From CAVTWS01 sp963738445 (lineage in GTDB: Bacteria > Actinomycetota > Acidimicrobiia > Acidimicrobiales > SHLQ01): a DNA stretch of 64,000 bases. Of this stretch, positions 34,128 through 45,296 are shown piece by piece (position 1 is the stretch's first letter; every line of letters begins with the position of its first letter). The notes under the pieces are model-generated. The model worked only from the letters and a program-made list of their open reading frames with translations, was not told where the DNA came from and did no database searches. The translations under genes were made by a program, and so were the position numbers. The DNA lies in NCBI GenBank assembly GCA_963738445.1, contig CAVTWS010000024.1:62001-126000 (forward strand), read 5' to 3'.

Positions 34128-36460
34128 CCGTGCCCGGCAGCCTGCACCAACTCGAAGATGTCGTTCGGGCCCAGGGGCGATTTGGTGGCGACGATCCCGA
34201 GCGGCGCCAAGGCGTCGCTCACCGCGTTCACCACACAGGCGTGCGAGCCGATGGCACCGCCCTCGCCGAGCCCCTTGAACCCTCCGGGGTTCGTCGTCGA
34301 TTCTGTCTCGAGGTGGCCGACCTCGATGTCGGGAACCTCGGCCGCCGTGGGGAGGAGGTAGTCCATGAACGTGGTCGTGAGTGGGACACCATCGCTGTCG
34401 TAAACGAAGTCCTCGTACAGGACTCCGCCGATGCCCTGTACGACGCCGCCGTAGATCTGGCCCTCGACGATCATCGGGTTGATCATCCGCCCGCAGTCCT
34501 CGGCCACGATGTAGCGGAGGATCCGGGGCTGCCAGGTTCCGGGGTCGATCTCGACCACGCAGATGTGGGTGGCATTGGACCACGTGGGGAAGCGGCTGGG
34601 ACGGAAGCGGACGGTCGACTCCAGGCTCGAGTCGACATCGGGCGGCAGGGTCTGGGCTTGCCGGTAGGCGGTCTTGGCCAGGTCGGCGAAGGTCACCGAA
34701 CGGGACGGCGTGCCCCGGACCGACACGGCACTGTCGGCCAGTTCGAGGTCACCCGGATTGGCCTCGAGCATGTGGGCGGCGATGGCGACGACCTTGTCGC
34801 GGAGATCCTCGGTGGCTCGGCGGGCGGCACCGCCGGCGATGACGGCCGTGCGACTTCCACCCGTGCCCGGCCCGTACGGGGTCGACTGGGTGTCAGCTTG
34901 CACCACCGTGACATCGTCATAGGCGACGCCAAGGGTGTCGGCCACGATCTGGGCCATGGTGGTCTCGACGCTCTGGCCGTGCGACGTGGTGCCCATGTAG
35001 GCGACCACCTTGCCGCTGGCCTCGACGCGGACCGTGGCGCCCTCGCTCGCCAACCCGGGCGCATCCATCGAAGTGGGCTCGACGTAGGCGCACACACCGA
35101 CGCCCAGGTACCGCCCCTGCTCGCGAGCGGCCGCCTGCTCGGTCCGGAACGCTTCGTAGTCGAGGATCTCCAACGCCTTCTCGAGCGTCTCGAGCGGCGT
35201 GATCTCCTTGAACTCCTTGCCCCCGGGCGACATGAACGGCAGCTCGTCGAACGTGAGGAGGTTCTTGCGCCGGAGCTCGACGGGATCGACTCCGATGGCG
35301 CGGGCGGTGGCGTCGATGGCGATCTCGCGAGCGGTGGTCTCGAACATCCACGGCCCCCGGTACGCCGCCTTGCCCATCGTGTTGGTCCACACCATGGCCA
35401 TGGAGAAACCGAGGCGCGGGATCCGGTAGGGCCCGGGCAGCAGTGTCGTGTCCATCACGGCCGGGCAGATCGGGTAGGCCCCGACGTCGGCCACCAGGTC
35501 GACCGAGATCGCCGTGATCGTCAGGTCCTCGGCGACCGCGACCTTGACGGTGCCGAGCTCGTTGCGGGAGTGGCCGGCGCCGATGAGGTTCTCGCGCCGG
35601 TCCTCGATCCACTTGACCGGCCGGCCGAGCAGTCGTGACGCGAGCACGACGGCGCACTCCTCTCGGGCCACGAACATCTTCTGTCCGAACCCGCCGCCGA
35701 CGTCGCGGGCGGTCACGCGAATGCTGCCTTCGGAGATCTGCAGGTACCGGGCGAAGAAGTTGCGGGTCTCGTGCACGCTCTGGCACGAGCACACGATGTC
35801 GATCTCGGATCGGCCGGGCTGCCAGTGGGCCAGGATGCCGCGGGTCTCCATCGGGACGGAGACGTAGCGGTTCTGGTCGACGACCGTCTCGACGACGTGG
35901 GCGGCCGACGCGAACGCCTCGTCGAGATCTGGGGAAAGAGCCATGAACGGCACCTCGACCATGTTGTTCGAGGTGAGCCCCCAGGCGCTGTGCACGATTC
36001 GGTCGGTGTTGGTTCCCGCTGTCCGGTAGTCGGCGGCCGCCGGCTTCATGTCGTAGTCGAGCTCGATCAGCTCGAGGGCGTCCTCAGCGAGGTAGCGACT
36101 CTCGGCCACCACGATGGCGATCGGGTCGCCGACGTAGCGGACGTCGCCGATGGCCAGCGGCGGCGGAGTCACCATCTCCTCGCCGAGCATGGCGTGATAG
36201 GCCTCGCCGAACTGGCCGTGAAAGTCCTGCCAGGTGAACACGGCGACGACGCCGGGAGCGGTGCGGGCGGCGTCGACGTCGAGTCGGGTGATGTCGGCCT
36301 TGGCCACGTCGCTGCGGAGGAACGCCGCGTGCAGCGTGCCGGGGACCTTGACGTCGTCGACGTACTGGCCGTGACCGGTGACGAGGCGCCGGTCTTCCTT
36401 ACGCTCCACGGACTGCCCGACGAAGCGGGCCGCTACGGGACTCGGGGTCGAGGTGGTCAT
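34124..36460 (-). CDS. Molybdopterin hydroxylase large subunit (CoxL/xanthine dehydrogenase family)
   Basis: A 778-residue Mo-binding subunit: VGQSVERKEDRRLVTGHGQYVDD at the start, DVGGGFGQKMFVAREE, and NTMGKAAYRGPWMFETTARE. The AYRGPW segment replaces the AYxCSFR loop of true form I CO dehydrogenase, so this is a form II/aldehyde or N-heterocycle-type hydroxylase. TTNPGGFKGLGEGGAIGSHA near the C-terminus has the catalytic Glu region (GEGG). Start ATG 36460 lies 14 bp after the small subunit. It forms an L/M/S heterotrimer with the next two genes and hydroxylates a carbon with water as the oxygen source. Confidence 0.87.
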   Translation of the reverse strand: MTTSTPSPVAARFVGQSVERKEDRRLVTGHGQYVDDVKVPGTLHAAFLRSDVAKADITRLDVDAARTAPGVVAVFTWQDFHGQFGEAYHAMLGEEMVTPPPLAIGDVRYVGDPIAIVVAESRYLAEDALELIELDYDMKPAAADYRTAGTNTDRIVHSAWGLTSNNMVEVPFMALSPDLDEAFASAAHVVETVVDQNRYVSVPMETRGILAHWQPGRSEIDIVCSCQSVHETRNFFARYLQISEGSIRVTARDVGGGFGQKMFVAREECAVVLASRLLGRPVKWIEDRRENLIGAGHSRNELGTVKVAVAEDLTITAISVDLVADVGAYPICPAVMDTTLLPGPYRIPRLGFSMAMVWTNTMGKAAYRGPWMFETTAREIAIDATARAIGVDPVELRRKNLLTFDELPFMSPGGKEFKEITPLETLEKALEILDYEAFRTEQAAAREQGRYLGVGVCAYVEPTSMDAPGLASEGATVRVEASGKVVAYMGTTSHGQSVETTMAQIVADTLGVAYDDVTVVQADTQSTPYGPGTGGSRTAVIAGGAARRATEDLRDKVVAIAAHMLEANPGDLELADSAVSVRGTPSRSVTFADLAKTAYRQAQTLPPDVDSSLESTVRFRPSRFPTWSNATHICVVEIDPGTWQPRILRYIVAEDCGRMINPMIVEGQIYGGVVQGIGGVLYEDFVYDSDGVPLTTTFMDYLLPTAAEVPDIEVGHLETESTTNPGGFKGLGEGGAIGSHACVVNAVSDALAPLGIVATKSPLGPNDIFELVQAAGHG

Positions 36461-36474
36461 GTCGCTTCCTTTGG

Positions 36475-36943
<469 letters not shown>

Positions 36944-36951
<8 letters not shown>

Positions 36952-37807
36952 TGCCGGCCTCCTCGAGGGCCTTCACGAGCGCCCGCTCGACCATGGTGGC
37001 GCCCACGTGGCGCCGGTAGGCCGCCGACGCGTGCACGTCGCTCGGTGGGTCGAGTCCTGCCGCCGCCTCGCGGGCGACATCGGCGGCGGCCAGTCCGTCG
37101 ACCGACTCGCCGATGAGCCCCTGCTCGGCGGTTGAGCACCGGATCGGCGTGGAGCCGACCCCGAACATGGCGATGGTGGCCCGATCGATGCGACCGCTCG
37201 ACACGTGGACGCCGCACATCGCTCCCACGAGGGCGAAGTCGCCGCTGCGGCGGGCCATCTCCTCGACCGCGAACCCCGAACCTGCGCCCCACACCGGGAA
37301 CTCGACGGCGGTGAGGATCTCGGCGTCGTCGAGTGCGGTGTCGAACGTGGCCAGGAAGAACTCCGATGCCGGGATCCGGCGGGTGCCGCCCGGTCCGACG
37401 GCTTCGAGGGTGGCGTCGAGGGCCAAGGCGACAGCGGGGAGCTCGGCAGCCGGATCGGCGTGGGCGATCGACCCGCCGATCGTTCCCTGATTGCGGATCT
37501 GGAAGTGGCCGATGTTCGGAAGCGCAACCGCGAGCAGCGGCACGTCACCGCGAACGGTGCTGTCGTGCTCGGCATCGGCCTGCCGGGTCATGGCGCCGAT
37601 CCGCAAGGAACCGTTGACGCGCCCACAACCCTGGAGGGCGGGAACGGCTCGGAGGTCGACGAGCCGCTCGAAGGAGGCCAGACGCATGGACATCAGCGGG
37701 ATCAGGCTCTGACCACCAGCGAGCACCTTGGCATCGCCGTCGGCCAACGCACCGATCGCCTCGTCGAGTGTCGTCGGCAGGCTGTACTCGAAGGGGGCCG
37801 GTTTCAC
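36944..37807 (-). CDS. FAD-binding medium subunit of molybdenum hydroxylase (CoxM type)
   Basis: The 287-residue subunit has the VAO-type FAD motifs AKVLAGGQSLIPLMSMRLA (about 31-50) and NQGTIGGSIAHADPAAELPA. GTG 37807 (KPAPFEYSLPTTLDEA) matches the usual family start. An upstream ATG (37867) would add 20 residues that lie over the likely promoter. It is the first gene of the M-S-L-SDR-amidohydrolase run, divergent from the CoA ligase. Confidence 0.88.
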
Positions 37808-37844
37808 GGCTGGGGCCTCCCACAGGATCGAGGCACGTGAATGC

Positions 37845-37859
37845 GTTGGATAATTCAAC
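37845..37859. promoter_or_regulatory. Palindrome in divergent cox-like/CoA-ligase promoter
   Basis: GTTGGATAATTCAAC is a 15-bp near-perfect palindrome (arms match 6 of 7). It lies in the 95-bp gap between GTG 37807 (minus) and GTG 37903 (plus), centred about 45 bp from each start. It overlaps a possible -10 box, fitting an operator controlling both transcripts. Confidence 0.45.
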
Positions 37860-37902
37860 TCTGTCATTCGGAGGGTGCGTTCGCCAATGCCATGATGTGG
37901 CC

Positions 37903-39498
37903 GTGGACACATGGACGACGATTCCCCAACTCATCGACGATGCGACGCATCGCTACGCGAAGTCCGACGCACTGATCGACGGCGATCTCCGGCTGAGCTA
38001 CGACGAGCTGCGAGGGCGGATACGCGAGGCGGCGCGGGCGCTGATGGCGAGCGACGTCGAGCACGGCGATCGGGTGGCCATCTGGGCCCCGAACATCTGG
38101 GAGTGGGTCGATCGCGGCGCTGGCGGTGCACAGCGTCGGCGGTGTTCTCATCCCGATCAACACCCGTTTCAAGGGTCGAGAGGCGAAGTACATCCTCGAC
38201 CGGTCGGCCGCCAAGCTGCTGTTCACGGTCGACGGGTTCCTCGACACCAACTACGTGGCATGCTCGCCGAGGCCGGCGGCGTCGCCCGCTCGCCGAGATC
38301 GTCGATCCTCCGCGGTGACCGGCCGCCGATGGCACCACATCGTTCGGCGAGTTCCTCGCTCGCGGCGACGGCGTCGACGATGACGTCCGGGCGCGCTCGA
38401 GCGGCCGCCGTCACCGGCGACGACCTCTGCCCACATCCTGTTCACCTCGGGCACCACCGGCGCGCCCAAGGGCGCCATGTTGGTCCACGCGGGCCGTGTG
38501 TCGGGCCTACTCCGACTTCGCCACGGTCGATCGGGCTGCGCGAGGGCGATCGCTACCTGGTCTGCAACCCGTTCTTCCATTCGTTCGGGCTCCAGGCCGG
38601 CATCCTCGTGCTGCCTCATGCAGGGCTGCGACGATCGTCCCGCTGATCGGTGTTCGACGCCCGACGCGGTCGCTCGAGCTGATCGAACGACGAACGGGTC
38701 ACCGTGTATGCCGGGGCCGCCGTCGATCTTCCTCACGATCCTCGACCATCCCGACCGTCGCCGGCACGACCTGTCGAGCCTGCGCCTGGTCATCGTGGGC
38801 GCCGCGGCGATCCCCGTCGAGCTGATCCGGCGCATCCGCGATGAGTTGGGCCTCGACAGCATCGTCACCGGCTACGGGCTGACCGAATCGACGGGCATCG
38901 TCACGCATGTGCCGCTACGACGACGACGCCCGAGATCATCGCGACCACCGCCGGTCGCCCGCTTCCCGGCGTCGAGGTGCGGATCGTCGACGATGCCGGG
39001 AACGACGTGGCCCGCCGGCGAGCCGGGCGAGATCCTCGTGCGGGGCTACACGGTGATGCAGGGCTACCTCGACGATCCCGAGCAGACCGCGGCGGCGATC
39101 GACGGCGACGGCTGGCTGCACACCGGCGACATCGGCGTGCTCACCGACGACCGGGCAACGTGGTCGATCACCGACCGCAAGAAGGACATGTTCATCGTCG
39201 GCGGCTTCAACGCCTACCCGGCCGAGATCGAGAACGTCATGATGTCGCACCCAGCCGTCGGCCAGGTCGCCGTCATCGGCGTGCCCGACGAGCGGCTCGG
39301 CGAGGTCGGCATGGCGTTCGTCGTCCGGCGACCCAGGTCGCCGACGACGACCGACGACGAGATCATCGCGTGGTGCCGCGAGCAGATGGCCAACTACAAG
39401 GTGCCGCGCGCACGTCGCGCTTCGTCGACGCGCTGCCCGCTCAACGCGCGGGCAAGGTGCTCAAGTACGAGCTCCGACAGGACGCTGCCGGGGCCTAG
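37903..39498 (+). CDS. AMP-dependent acyl-CoA synthetase/ligase (many frameshifts)
   Basis: Blocks of a fatty-acid-type CoA ligase occur in order. They are TWTTIPQLIDDATHRYAKSD and GDRVAIWAPNIWEWV; IPINTRFKGREAKYILDRSA; ILFTSGTTGAPKGAMLVHAG (P-loop); CNPFFHSFGLQAGI; GYGLTESTGIVTH; GWLHTGDIGVLTDDRA; TDRKKDMFIVGGFNAYPAEIE; and AQRAGKVLKYELRQD (catalytic Lys). They are spread over three frames, with at least six indels between 38110 and 39400. Start and end share a frame, and the span of 532 codons is normal. The plus operon's first gene; likely activates the imported acid. Confidence 0.8.
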
Positions 39499-39516
39499 TG
39501 CTCGCACCCTCCTCGT

Positions 39517-39562
39517 ACTGGGAGACACACCCGTCGCGTACGCGACCACGTGGTCTCCCAGT
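39517..39562. terminator. Hairpin related to the one at 4824-4877
   Basis: ACTGGGAGAC (39517-39526) pairs with GTCTCCCAGT (39553-39562). Inner GTCGCG and CGCGAC (39533-39538, 39541-39546) pair, with a small internal loop. Its sequence is clearly homologous to the hairpin at 4824-4877 (ctgggagac, acccgtcgcgt, tggtctccc shared). It lies 19 bp after the CoA-ligase stop and before the next gene, so it is a likely attenuator or terminator. Confidence 0.65.
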
Positions 39563-39639
39563 TCGCCCGCTCCGACACATCGGCGCCTCAGACAGAATCA
39601 GGCAGATCAATGTGCTATACCCGCAGCACGTTATAGGGG

Positions 39640-40401
39640 GTGCGATTGTCTGAGGGCACGAGCAGGGTTGTGTTGATCACCGGCGCCGGTCGCGGCCTGG
39701 GCCGGGAGTACGCCGGGTTCTTCGCCGCGGACGGCCATCCGGTGGTGTGCGCGGACATCGACCACGAGTCGGCGGTCGCTGCGGCAGAGGAGATCGCCCG
39801 GTCAGGTGGTCGTACCGTGGGCGTGCATCTGGACGTGACAGACGAAGCGAGCGCGACCGCGGCCGTCGCCGAGGCCGCGAGCGTGTTCGGATCGGTCGAC
39901 ATCCTGATCAACAACGCCGGGATCTGGGGCGACTACGAGCAGCAGGGTTGCCTCGGCCAGGATCTGGCCAAGTGGCGTCGCAGCATCGACGTGATGCTCA
40001 CCGGCCCGTTCATCTGCGCCAAGGCCGTCGTCCCCGGCATGAGCGAGCGGGGATGGGGGCGGATCGTGAACATCTCCTCGATCGGCGCCTACATGCCGGG
40101 TAGCGGTGCGTATGGCGTGGCCAAGCTCGGTCTCAACCAGCTCTCCCATCAGATCGCCGCCGAGGTCGGCGATGCGGGCATCACGTGCAACGTCGTCGCC
40201 CCCGGTTCGATCCGCAACGAGGCGACACAGCGCCAGGTGCCCGACGAGTTCCTGAACCAGCTCGTGGCCATGAACGCCATCAAACGTTTCGGGACGGGCC
40301 GCGACATGTATGGAGCGATCCGGTTCCTCTGCAGCGACGACGCCGACTGGGTCACCGGCCAGGTGCTGAGCCCGAACGGTGGATCCCACGCCCGTTACTG
40401 A
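39640..40401 (+). CDS. SDR-family oxidoreductase
   Basis: A 253-residue classical SDR: TGAGRGLG (14-21), NNAG (91-94), Ser in NISSIG, and catalytic Tyr158 and Lys162 (YGVAK). C-terminal DWVTGQVLSPNGGSHARY replaces the usual IDGG by SPNGG. It starts at GTG 39640, preceded by a TTATAGGGG stretch and a GTGCT/AGCAC inverted repeat, with no strong ribosome site. It is intact although its neighbours are frameshifted. Followed by an amidohydrolase. Confidence 0.86.
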   Translation: MRLSEGTSRVVLITGAGRGLGREYAGFFAADGHPVVCADIDHESAVAAAEEIARSGGRTVGVHLDVTDEASATAAVAEAASVFGSVDILINNAGIWGDYEQQGCLGQDLAKWRRSIDVMLTGPFICAKAVVPGMSERGWGRIVNISSIGAYMPGSGAYGVAKLGLNQLSHQIAAEVGDAGITCNVVAPGSIRNEATQRQVPDEFLNQLVAMNAIKRFGTGRDMYGAIRFLCSDDADWVTGQVLSPNGGSHARY

Positions 40402-40436
40402 CCCACAAGGACCTGATGCACATGTCGGAGGTTGAG

Positions 40437-41557
40437 ATGTTCCAGTTGTTCAGTGTCGATGATCACATCGTCGAGCCGGCCGGCGTCTGGTCGGACCGGG
40501 TACCGGCGGCCATGCAGGACCGCGCCCCTCACGTCGTGGAGGTCGACGGCCGCCAGATGTGGGAGTGGGAAGGCGGGCGAGAGCTCACGATGGGTCTCAA
40601 CGCCGTGGCCGGAAAGCCCCGCGAGCAATGGGGAATGGAACCCGTGCGCTTCGAGGACATGATCCCCGGCTGCTACGACCCGGTCGCTCGGGCCAAGGAC
40701 TTCCGCTCCAAGGGATGCCGCCAGCGTCGCCTTCCCGACCCTGCCCGGGTTCGGCGGGCGCAAGTTCATGACCTTCAAGGACAAGGAACTCGCGTACGGG
40801 TGCGTGCGGGCGTGGAACGACTTCATCCTCGACGAGTGGTGCCCGGCCGCCCCCGAGGTGTTCGTCCCGATGATCATCGCGCCGTGTGGGACCCCGAGCT
40901 CGGCGGCGCGGAGACCGAGCTGTGTCGACCAGGGGCGCGAAGGCGTTGTGCTGCGTCGAGAACGCTGCCCGACGGGCTGCCCGGCTTCCACACCGACTAC
41001 TGGGATCCGCTGTTCGCGCTGTGCGACGAGGCCGGAGCTCCCGATCTGCATGCACATCGGTCGGCGGCTCAGCCCATCGTGACCCTCGCGGGCCTGTCCC
41101 AGGTCGAGATCGCCGCGGCCAACGTCCACGCGGCACCCTCGGCGGTCAACATGATGGTGAGCCGGATTCCGAGCGGTATCCCGACATCAAGATGGTGTGG
41201 TCCGAGGGCGGTATCGGTTGGATTCCGCGGCGCTCGAACGGGCCGACCGGCAGATGGGACCGTCACCAGTACTGGAACGGCATCCCAAGCCGACACTCAT
41301 GCCATCCGAAGTCGCCGCGGAACATGTGGGCCTGCATGATCGAGGAACCGCTCGGCCTGCGGTTACCGCGACGACTTCGAGGTGACCACATCCTGTGGGA
41401 GTCCGACTACCCCCACGCCGACACCCCCTTCCCTGACACCCAGGCGGCGTGCGGGGCCCTCTTCGCAGGAGTGCCCCAGGACGAGATCGACGCCATCACC
41501 CACACCAACGCCGAGGCGCTGTTCGACTTCGCGCTCACCCGGACGGTCCCTGCGTGA
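40437..41557 (+). CDS. Amidohydrolase-2 family protein (several frameshifts)
   Basis: From ATG 40437, with ribosome site GGAGG at 40427-40431, it reads MFQLFSVDDHIVEPAGVWSDR and GMEPVRFEDMIPGCYDPVAR, closely matching the gene at 1822. Later blocks (FHTDYWDPLFALCDEAG; ILWESDYPHADTPFPDTQ; EIDAITHTNAEALFDFAL) are in other frames, with at least five indels. Total length is about 373 codons. The D-x-H-x-x-E-P start motif and the SDYPH site are intact. Its stop overlaps the GTG of the tandem CaiB. Confidence 0.8.
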
Positions 41558-43979
41558 CCACCAGAGCTCCGCTCGAAGGCGAGCGGGTCGTCGCCTTCAC
41601 CACGGGCATAGCGGGTGGATACGCCGCCAAGGTGTTGCGCGACGCCGGCGCCGAGGTCGTCACCGTCGAGCCACCGGGGGGCGACTCCTTCCGAACCTAT
41701 TCGGCCAGCGGAACACCCGCCTCGGTCGCCGACCCGGCGCCGCTGTACCGGTTCCTCCACGGCGGCCAGGCGAGCCGGGTGGCCGACCCGTCGAAACCCG
41801 ACGACGTCCGAGCGGTGCTCGACCTCGTCACCGGCGCCGACGGCGTGGTGTGGACTCCGGGCACCGGGATCGGCGACCACCCCGACCTCGCTCCGGAGGC
41901 GCTCGCCGCCGCGGCGCCCGCGGCAACCGTCGTCGCCCTTACACCATACGGCTTGTCGACGCCCTGGACCGGACGTCCGGCTACGGAGGCCACGCTGCAG
42001 GCGCTGTCGGGGGGTCCGGCGATCCGCGGCACGCTCGACACACCTCCGTTGATCGTCGGCGGGCAGCTCGGAGACTGGGAGACCGGCACCGTGGCCGCGC
42101 TCGCCTATCTCATCTCCCGCCACCGCCGGGTTCAGAGTGGGTGGGGCGAGCTGGTCGACGTGTCCGCCTTGGAAGCGTGCTGCCTGACGAACGTCATGTA
42201 TCCGGTGACGTTCACCGACATCGCCGGCTTTCCGATGCGACCGGTGCGGATGACGAACGTGCCCGGCATCCATCCCGCCGCCGACGGGTGGGTCGGTTTC
42301 ATGGTCGTGACCGGGCAGCAGTGGCTCGATTTCACGGTGATGGTCGAACGACCCGATTGGGGCGACGACGAATCGCTCCTGCGCATGGCGGTGCGGGCCG
42401 AGCGGCGGGCCGAGCTCGTCGCCCACATCGACACGTGGACCGCGGCACAGCCCGCCGACACGATCGCGGAGCTGGCCGACGCTCTCCGCATCCCGGTCGC
42501 AGTTCTCGGCAACGGTGCCAGCCTCCCGGACACCGAGCACTTTCGACAGCGCTCCTGGTTCGTCGAGCACCCGGGCGCCGGGTTCCTCCAACCCGATGTC
42601 CCGTACACCCTCGGCGCCGGAGCCGAACGTCGCCCACCGGCACCAGCGCCTGCGCTCGGCACCGACCGAACTTCCTGGGATGCGCGCCCGCGTCCGTCGG
42701 GGCAGCCTCCGACCGATCGGCCCTTCGCCGGACTCCGGGTGCTCGACTTCTGCAACAACTGGGCCGGACCGATCATCGGCCACGTGCTCGCGATGTTCGG
42801 CGCCGACGTGATCAAGGTGGAATCGATCGCCAAACCGGATCCGCTGCGTTACAACACCATCAAGGGGCTCGATGATCCCGACGCCCTCGAGTGGTCGCCG
42901 CTCCAGCACGGCCCCAACACCTCGAAGCGCGACCTCACCCTCGACATGTCGACCGCGGCGGGACGCGATCGGCGTTGCGCCTGGCCGTTCGCAGTGACGT
43001 GATCGTCGAGAACTACAGCCCACGCGTCATGGACCAATGGGGCATGGACACCGACACCCTTTTGGCCGCGAACCCCGACCTGGTGGTCGTTCGCGCACCG
43101 GCGTTCGGGTTGAGCGGGCCGTGGCGAGAGCGGGTCGGGTACGCCCAGACCATCGAGATGACCGTGGGCCTGGCCTGGCTCACCGGCACGAGCGACGGCC
43201 GTCCCGAGATCCCCAACGGGCCCTGTGACCCGATCGCCGGGCTCCACGCCACCATCGCCGTTCTCTTGGGCCTCGAGCATCGCCGCCGAAGCGGACGAGG
43301 TCTCCAGGTCGAGATCCCGATGGTCGGCGGTGCGCTCAACCTGGCCGCCGAGCAGGTGATCGAGTGGACCGCCAACGGTGTCCTGTTGGAGCGCGATGGC
43401 AACCGGAGCCCGAACGCCGCGCCCCAGGGGGCGTACCGGACCAGCGACGACGACCTGCCGTTCGACCAGGGACGCTGGGTGATGATCTCGGTCACCGATG
43501 ATGCCCAGTGGAAGGGGCTGTGCCGGGCTGTCACCACTGTCGACTGGGCCGATGACCCAGGCCTCGCCACGCTCGCCGGTCGCCGCGCCGCCCACGACCG
43601 GCTCGATGCCGATCTCGCTTCGTGGTGCGCCACCCGGCGTGCCGTCGACATCGTCGCCGCGCTGATCGCCGCCGGGGTACCGGCCGCCACGGTCATGGTT
43701 CCCCAGGATCAGGCGCTCCTCGAGCCACTCTCGGCCCGGCAGTTCTTCACCGTCGTCGAGCACCCGATCGTCGGTCCCGCCCGTCATGCCGGGTTTCCGG
43801 CGGTGTTCGCGCTCGGACCCGACCCGGCAGCGCTGCACATCAGCCCGCCCCCGCTGTTGGGCCAGCACAGCCGGGAGATCCTCACTGACATCCTCGGGCT
43901 CGACGACGACGATCTCGTCCAGCTCGAAGCCGACGGCGTGATCGGCAACCAAGCTCGTGCGACGGGAACGGCCTGGTGA
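41554..43979 (+). CDS. Tandem two-domain CaiB/BaiF CoA-transferase-like protein (one frameshift)
   Basis: The product has about 808 residues. The first domain starts from GTG 41554 (EGERVVAFTTGIAGGYAAKV; GAEVVTVEPPGGDS) and contains GELVDVSALEACC with S-x-x-E. A Pro-rich linker (about residues 355-385) leads to the second domain (GLRVLDFCNNWAGPIIGHVL; GADVIKVESIAKPDPLR). An indel near 42970 shifts the frame; the rest (DVIVENYSPRVMDQWGMD; GRGLQVEIPMVGGALN) is typical. The second domain has Gly at the nucleophile position. Same architecture as 20544-22946. GTGA couplings at both ends. Confidence 0.85.
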
Positions 43980-45223
43980 GCGAGCTCCTCGCCGGAATCC
44001 GCGTGATCGAGTCGGCGATGCTGTTCAACGGCGACACCGTGGGCGCCCACCTGGGCGACCTCGGCGCCGACGTGATCAAGGTCGAAGCACCACCCGTCGG
44101 TGACTACCTGCGCCACTTCCTCGGTCAGATCACACCGGGGCACAGTCCGGCACACGTCCAGATCAACCGGAACAAACGCAGCATCGCCGTCGACCTCCGG
44201 ACCGAACCTGGACGAGAGGTCTTCTGGAAGCTCCACGCCACCGCCGACGTGTTCGTCGACGGGAACATCGCCGGGGCCTGCACCCGGCTCGGCATCGGGT
44301 ACGACGAGCAGCGCCGCCGGAGCCCCGGGATCGTCTACTGCCAATACTCGGGGTTCGGAGCTACGGGCCCGTACGCCGAGGTACCGACCCACGGCCAGAT
44401 GATGGACGCGCTCGCCGGTGCCTACCCGATGGGCCGAGGGATCGACGGCTTCTTGCACCCCGTCCCCGCGACCGGACCGATGCGGGGGGTCGACACCGGG
44501 GGCGAGGGCACTGCGGCTGGAGCCATCCACGCCGCGTTCCACATCGCCGCCGCCCTCGTGGCGAGGGCGCGGACGGGCGAGGGATGTTTCATCGACATCT
44601 CGGGTACCGAAGGGGTCCTGTCCCAGGCCTGGATCGCCGCGACCTACGCGCTCAACGACCACCGCATCGCCGATCGGTCCTCCATGCCCACATCCGATGG
44701 AGGGCGGCTCGACGGTGCCAAGTACCAGTACTACGAATGCGCCGACGGGCAGAACGTCCTGTTCTGCTGCATCGAACCGAAGTTCTGGCGGAACTTCTGT
44801 CTGGCCGTCGAACGCGCCGACCTGCTCGACACCCACGACGAGACGGGCCCGGTGGACTTCGGCGGCGGCGACACCGCGCTGCGCCACGAGGTGCAGTCGA
44901 TCATCGGCGCGCGAACCCTGGCCGAGTGGATGGACCTCGCCGCGACACGGGATTTCCCGGTGGGGCCGGCGTACCGGTCAGTCAACGAGGCGGCCCAGGA
45001 CCCCCACCTCCAAGCCCGCGGTGCATTCCACACCGACGTCCATCCGCGGGCTGGTACGTACACGTTCGTGAAGGAGGCCGGCCTCGTGGCTGGCCAGCCC
45101 TATCGCATCCGCCACCACGCCCCGATGCTTGGCCAGCAGACGGCGGAGATCCTCGACGAACTCGGTTACACAACCGACGAGATCAACTCGATGGCCGCAG
45201 CTGGAGCCATCAGTCAAGGGTGA
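43976..45223 (+). CDS. CaiB/BaiF-family CoA-transferase
   Basis: A 415-residue single-domain class III CoA-transferase: LLAGIRVIESAMLFNGDTVG, GADVIKVEAPPVGDYLR, NRNKRSIAVDLRTEPGRE, GTAAGAIHAAFHIAAALVAR and EGCFIDISGTEGVLSQ. Glu, not Asp, stands at the S-x-x-D position; Glu could serve as nucleophile but is unusual. GTG 43976 overlaps the upstream stop. It may form an active complex with the preceding tandem protein. Confidence 0.87.
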   Translation: MSELLAGIRVIESAMLFNGDTVGAHLGDLGADVIKVEAPPVGDYLRHFLGQITPGHSPAHVQINRNKRSIAVDLRTEPGREVFWKLHATADVFVDGNIAGACTRLGIGYDEQRRRSPGIVYCQYSGFGATGPYAEVPTHGQMMDALAGAYPMGRGIDGFLHPVPATGPMRGVDTGGEGTAAGAIHAAFHIAAALVARARTGEGCFIDISGTEGVLSQAWIAATYALNDHRIADRSSMPTSDGGRLDGAKYQYYECADGQNVLFCCIEPKFWRNFCLAVERADLLDTHDETGPVDFGGGDTALRHEVQSIIGARTLAEWMDLAATRDFPVGPAYRSVNEAAQDPHLQARGAFHTDVHPRAGTYTFVKEAGLVAGQPYRIRHHAPMLGQQTAEILDELGYTTDEINSMAAAGAISQG

Positions 45224-45296
45224 GCCTCGGGGTGCCCCGGACATCCAATTCGTTATATTGTTCTACCTAATCGCACGGCCACCGAAGGAGGCCCTC

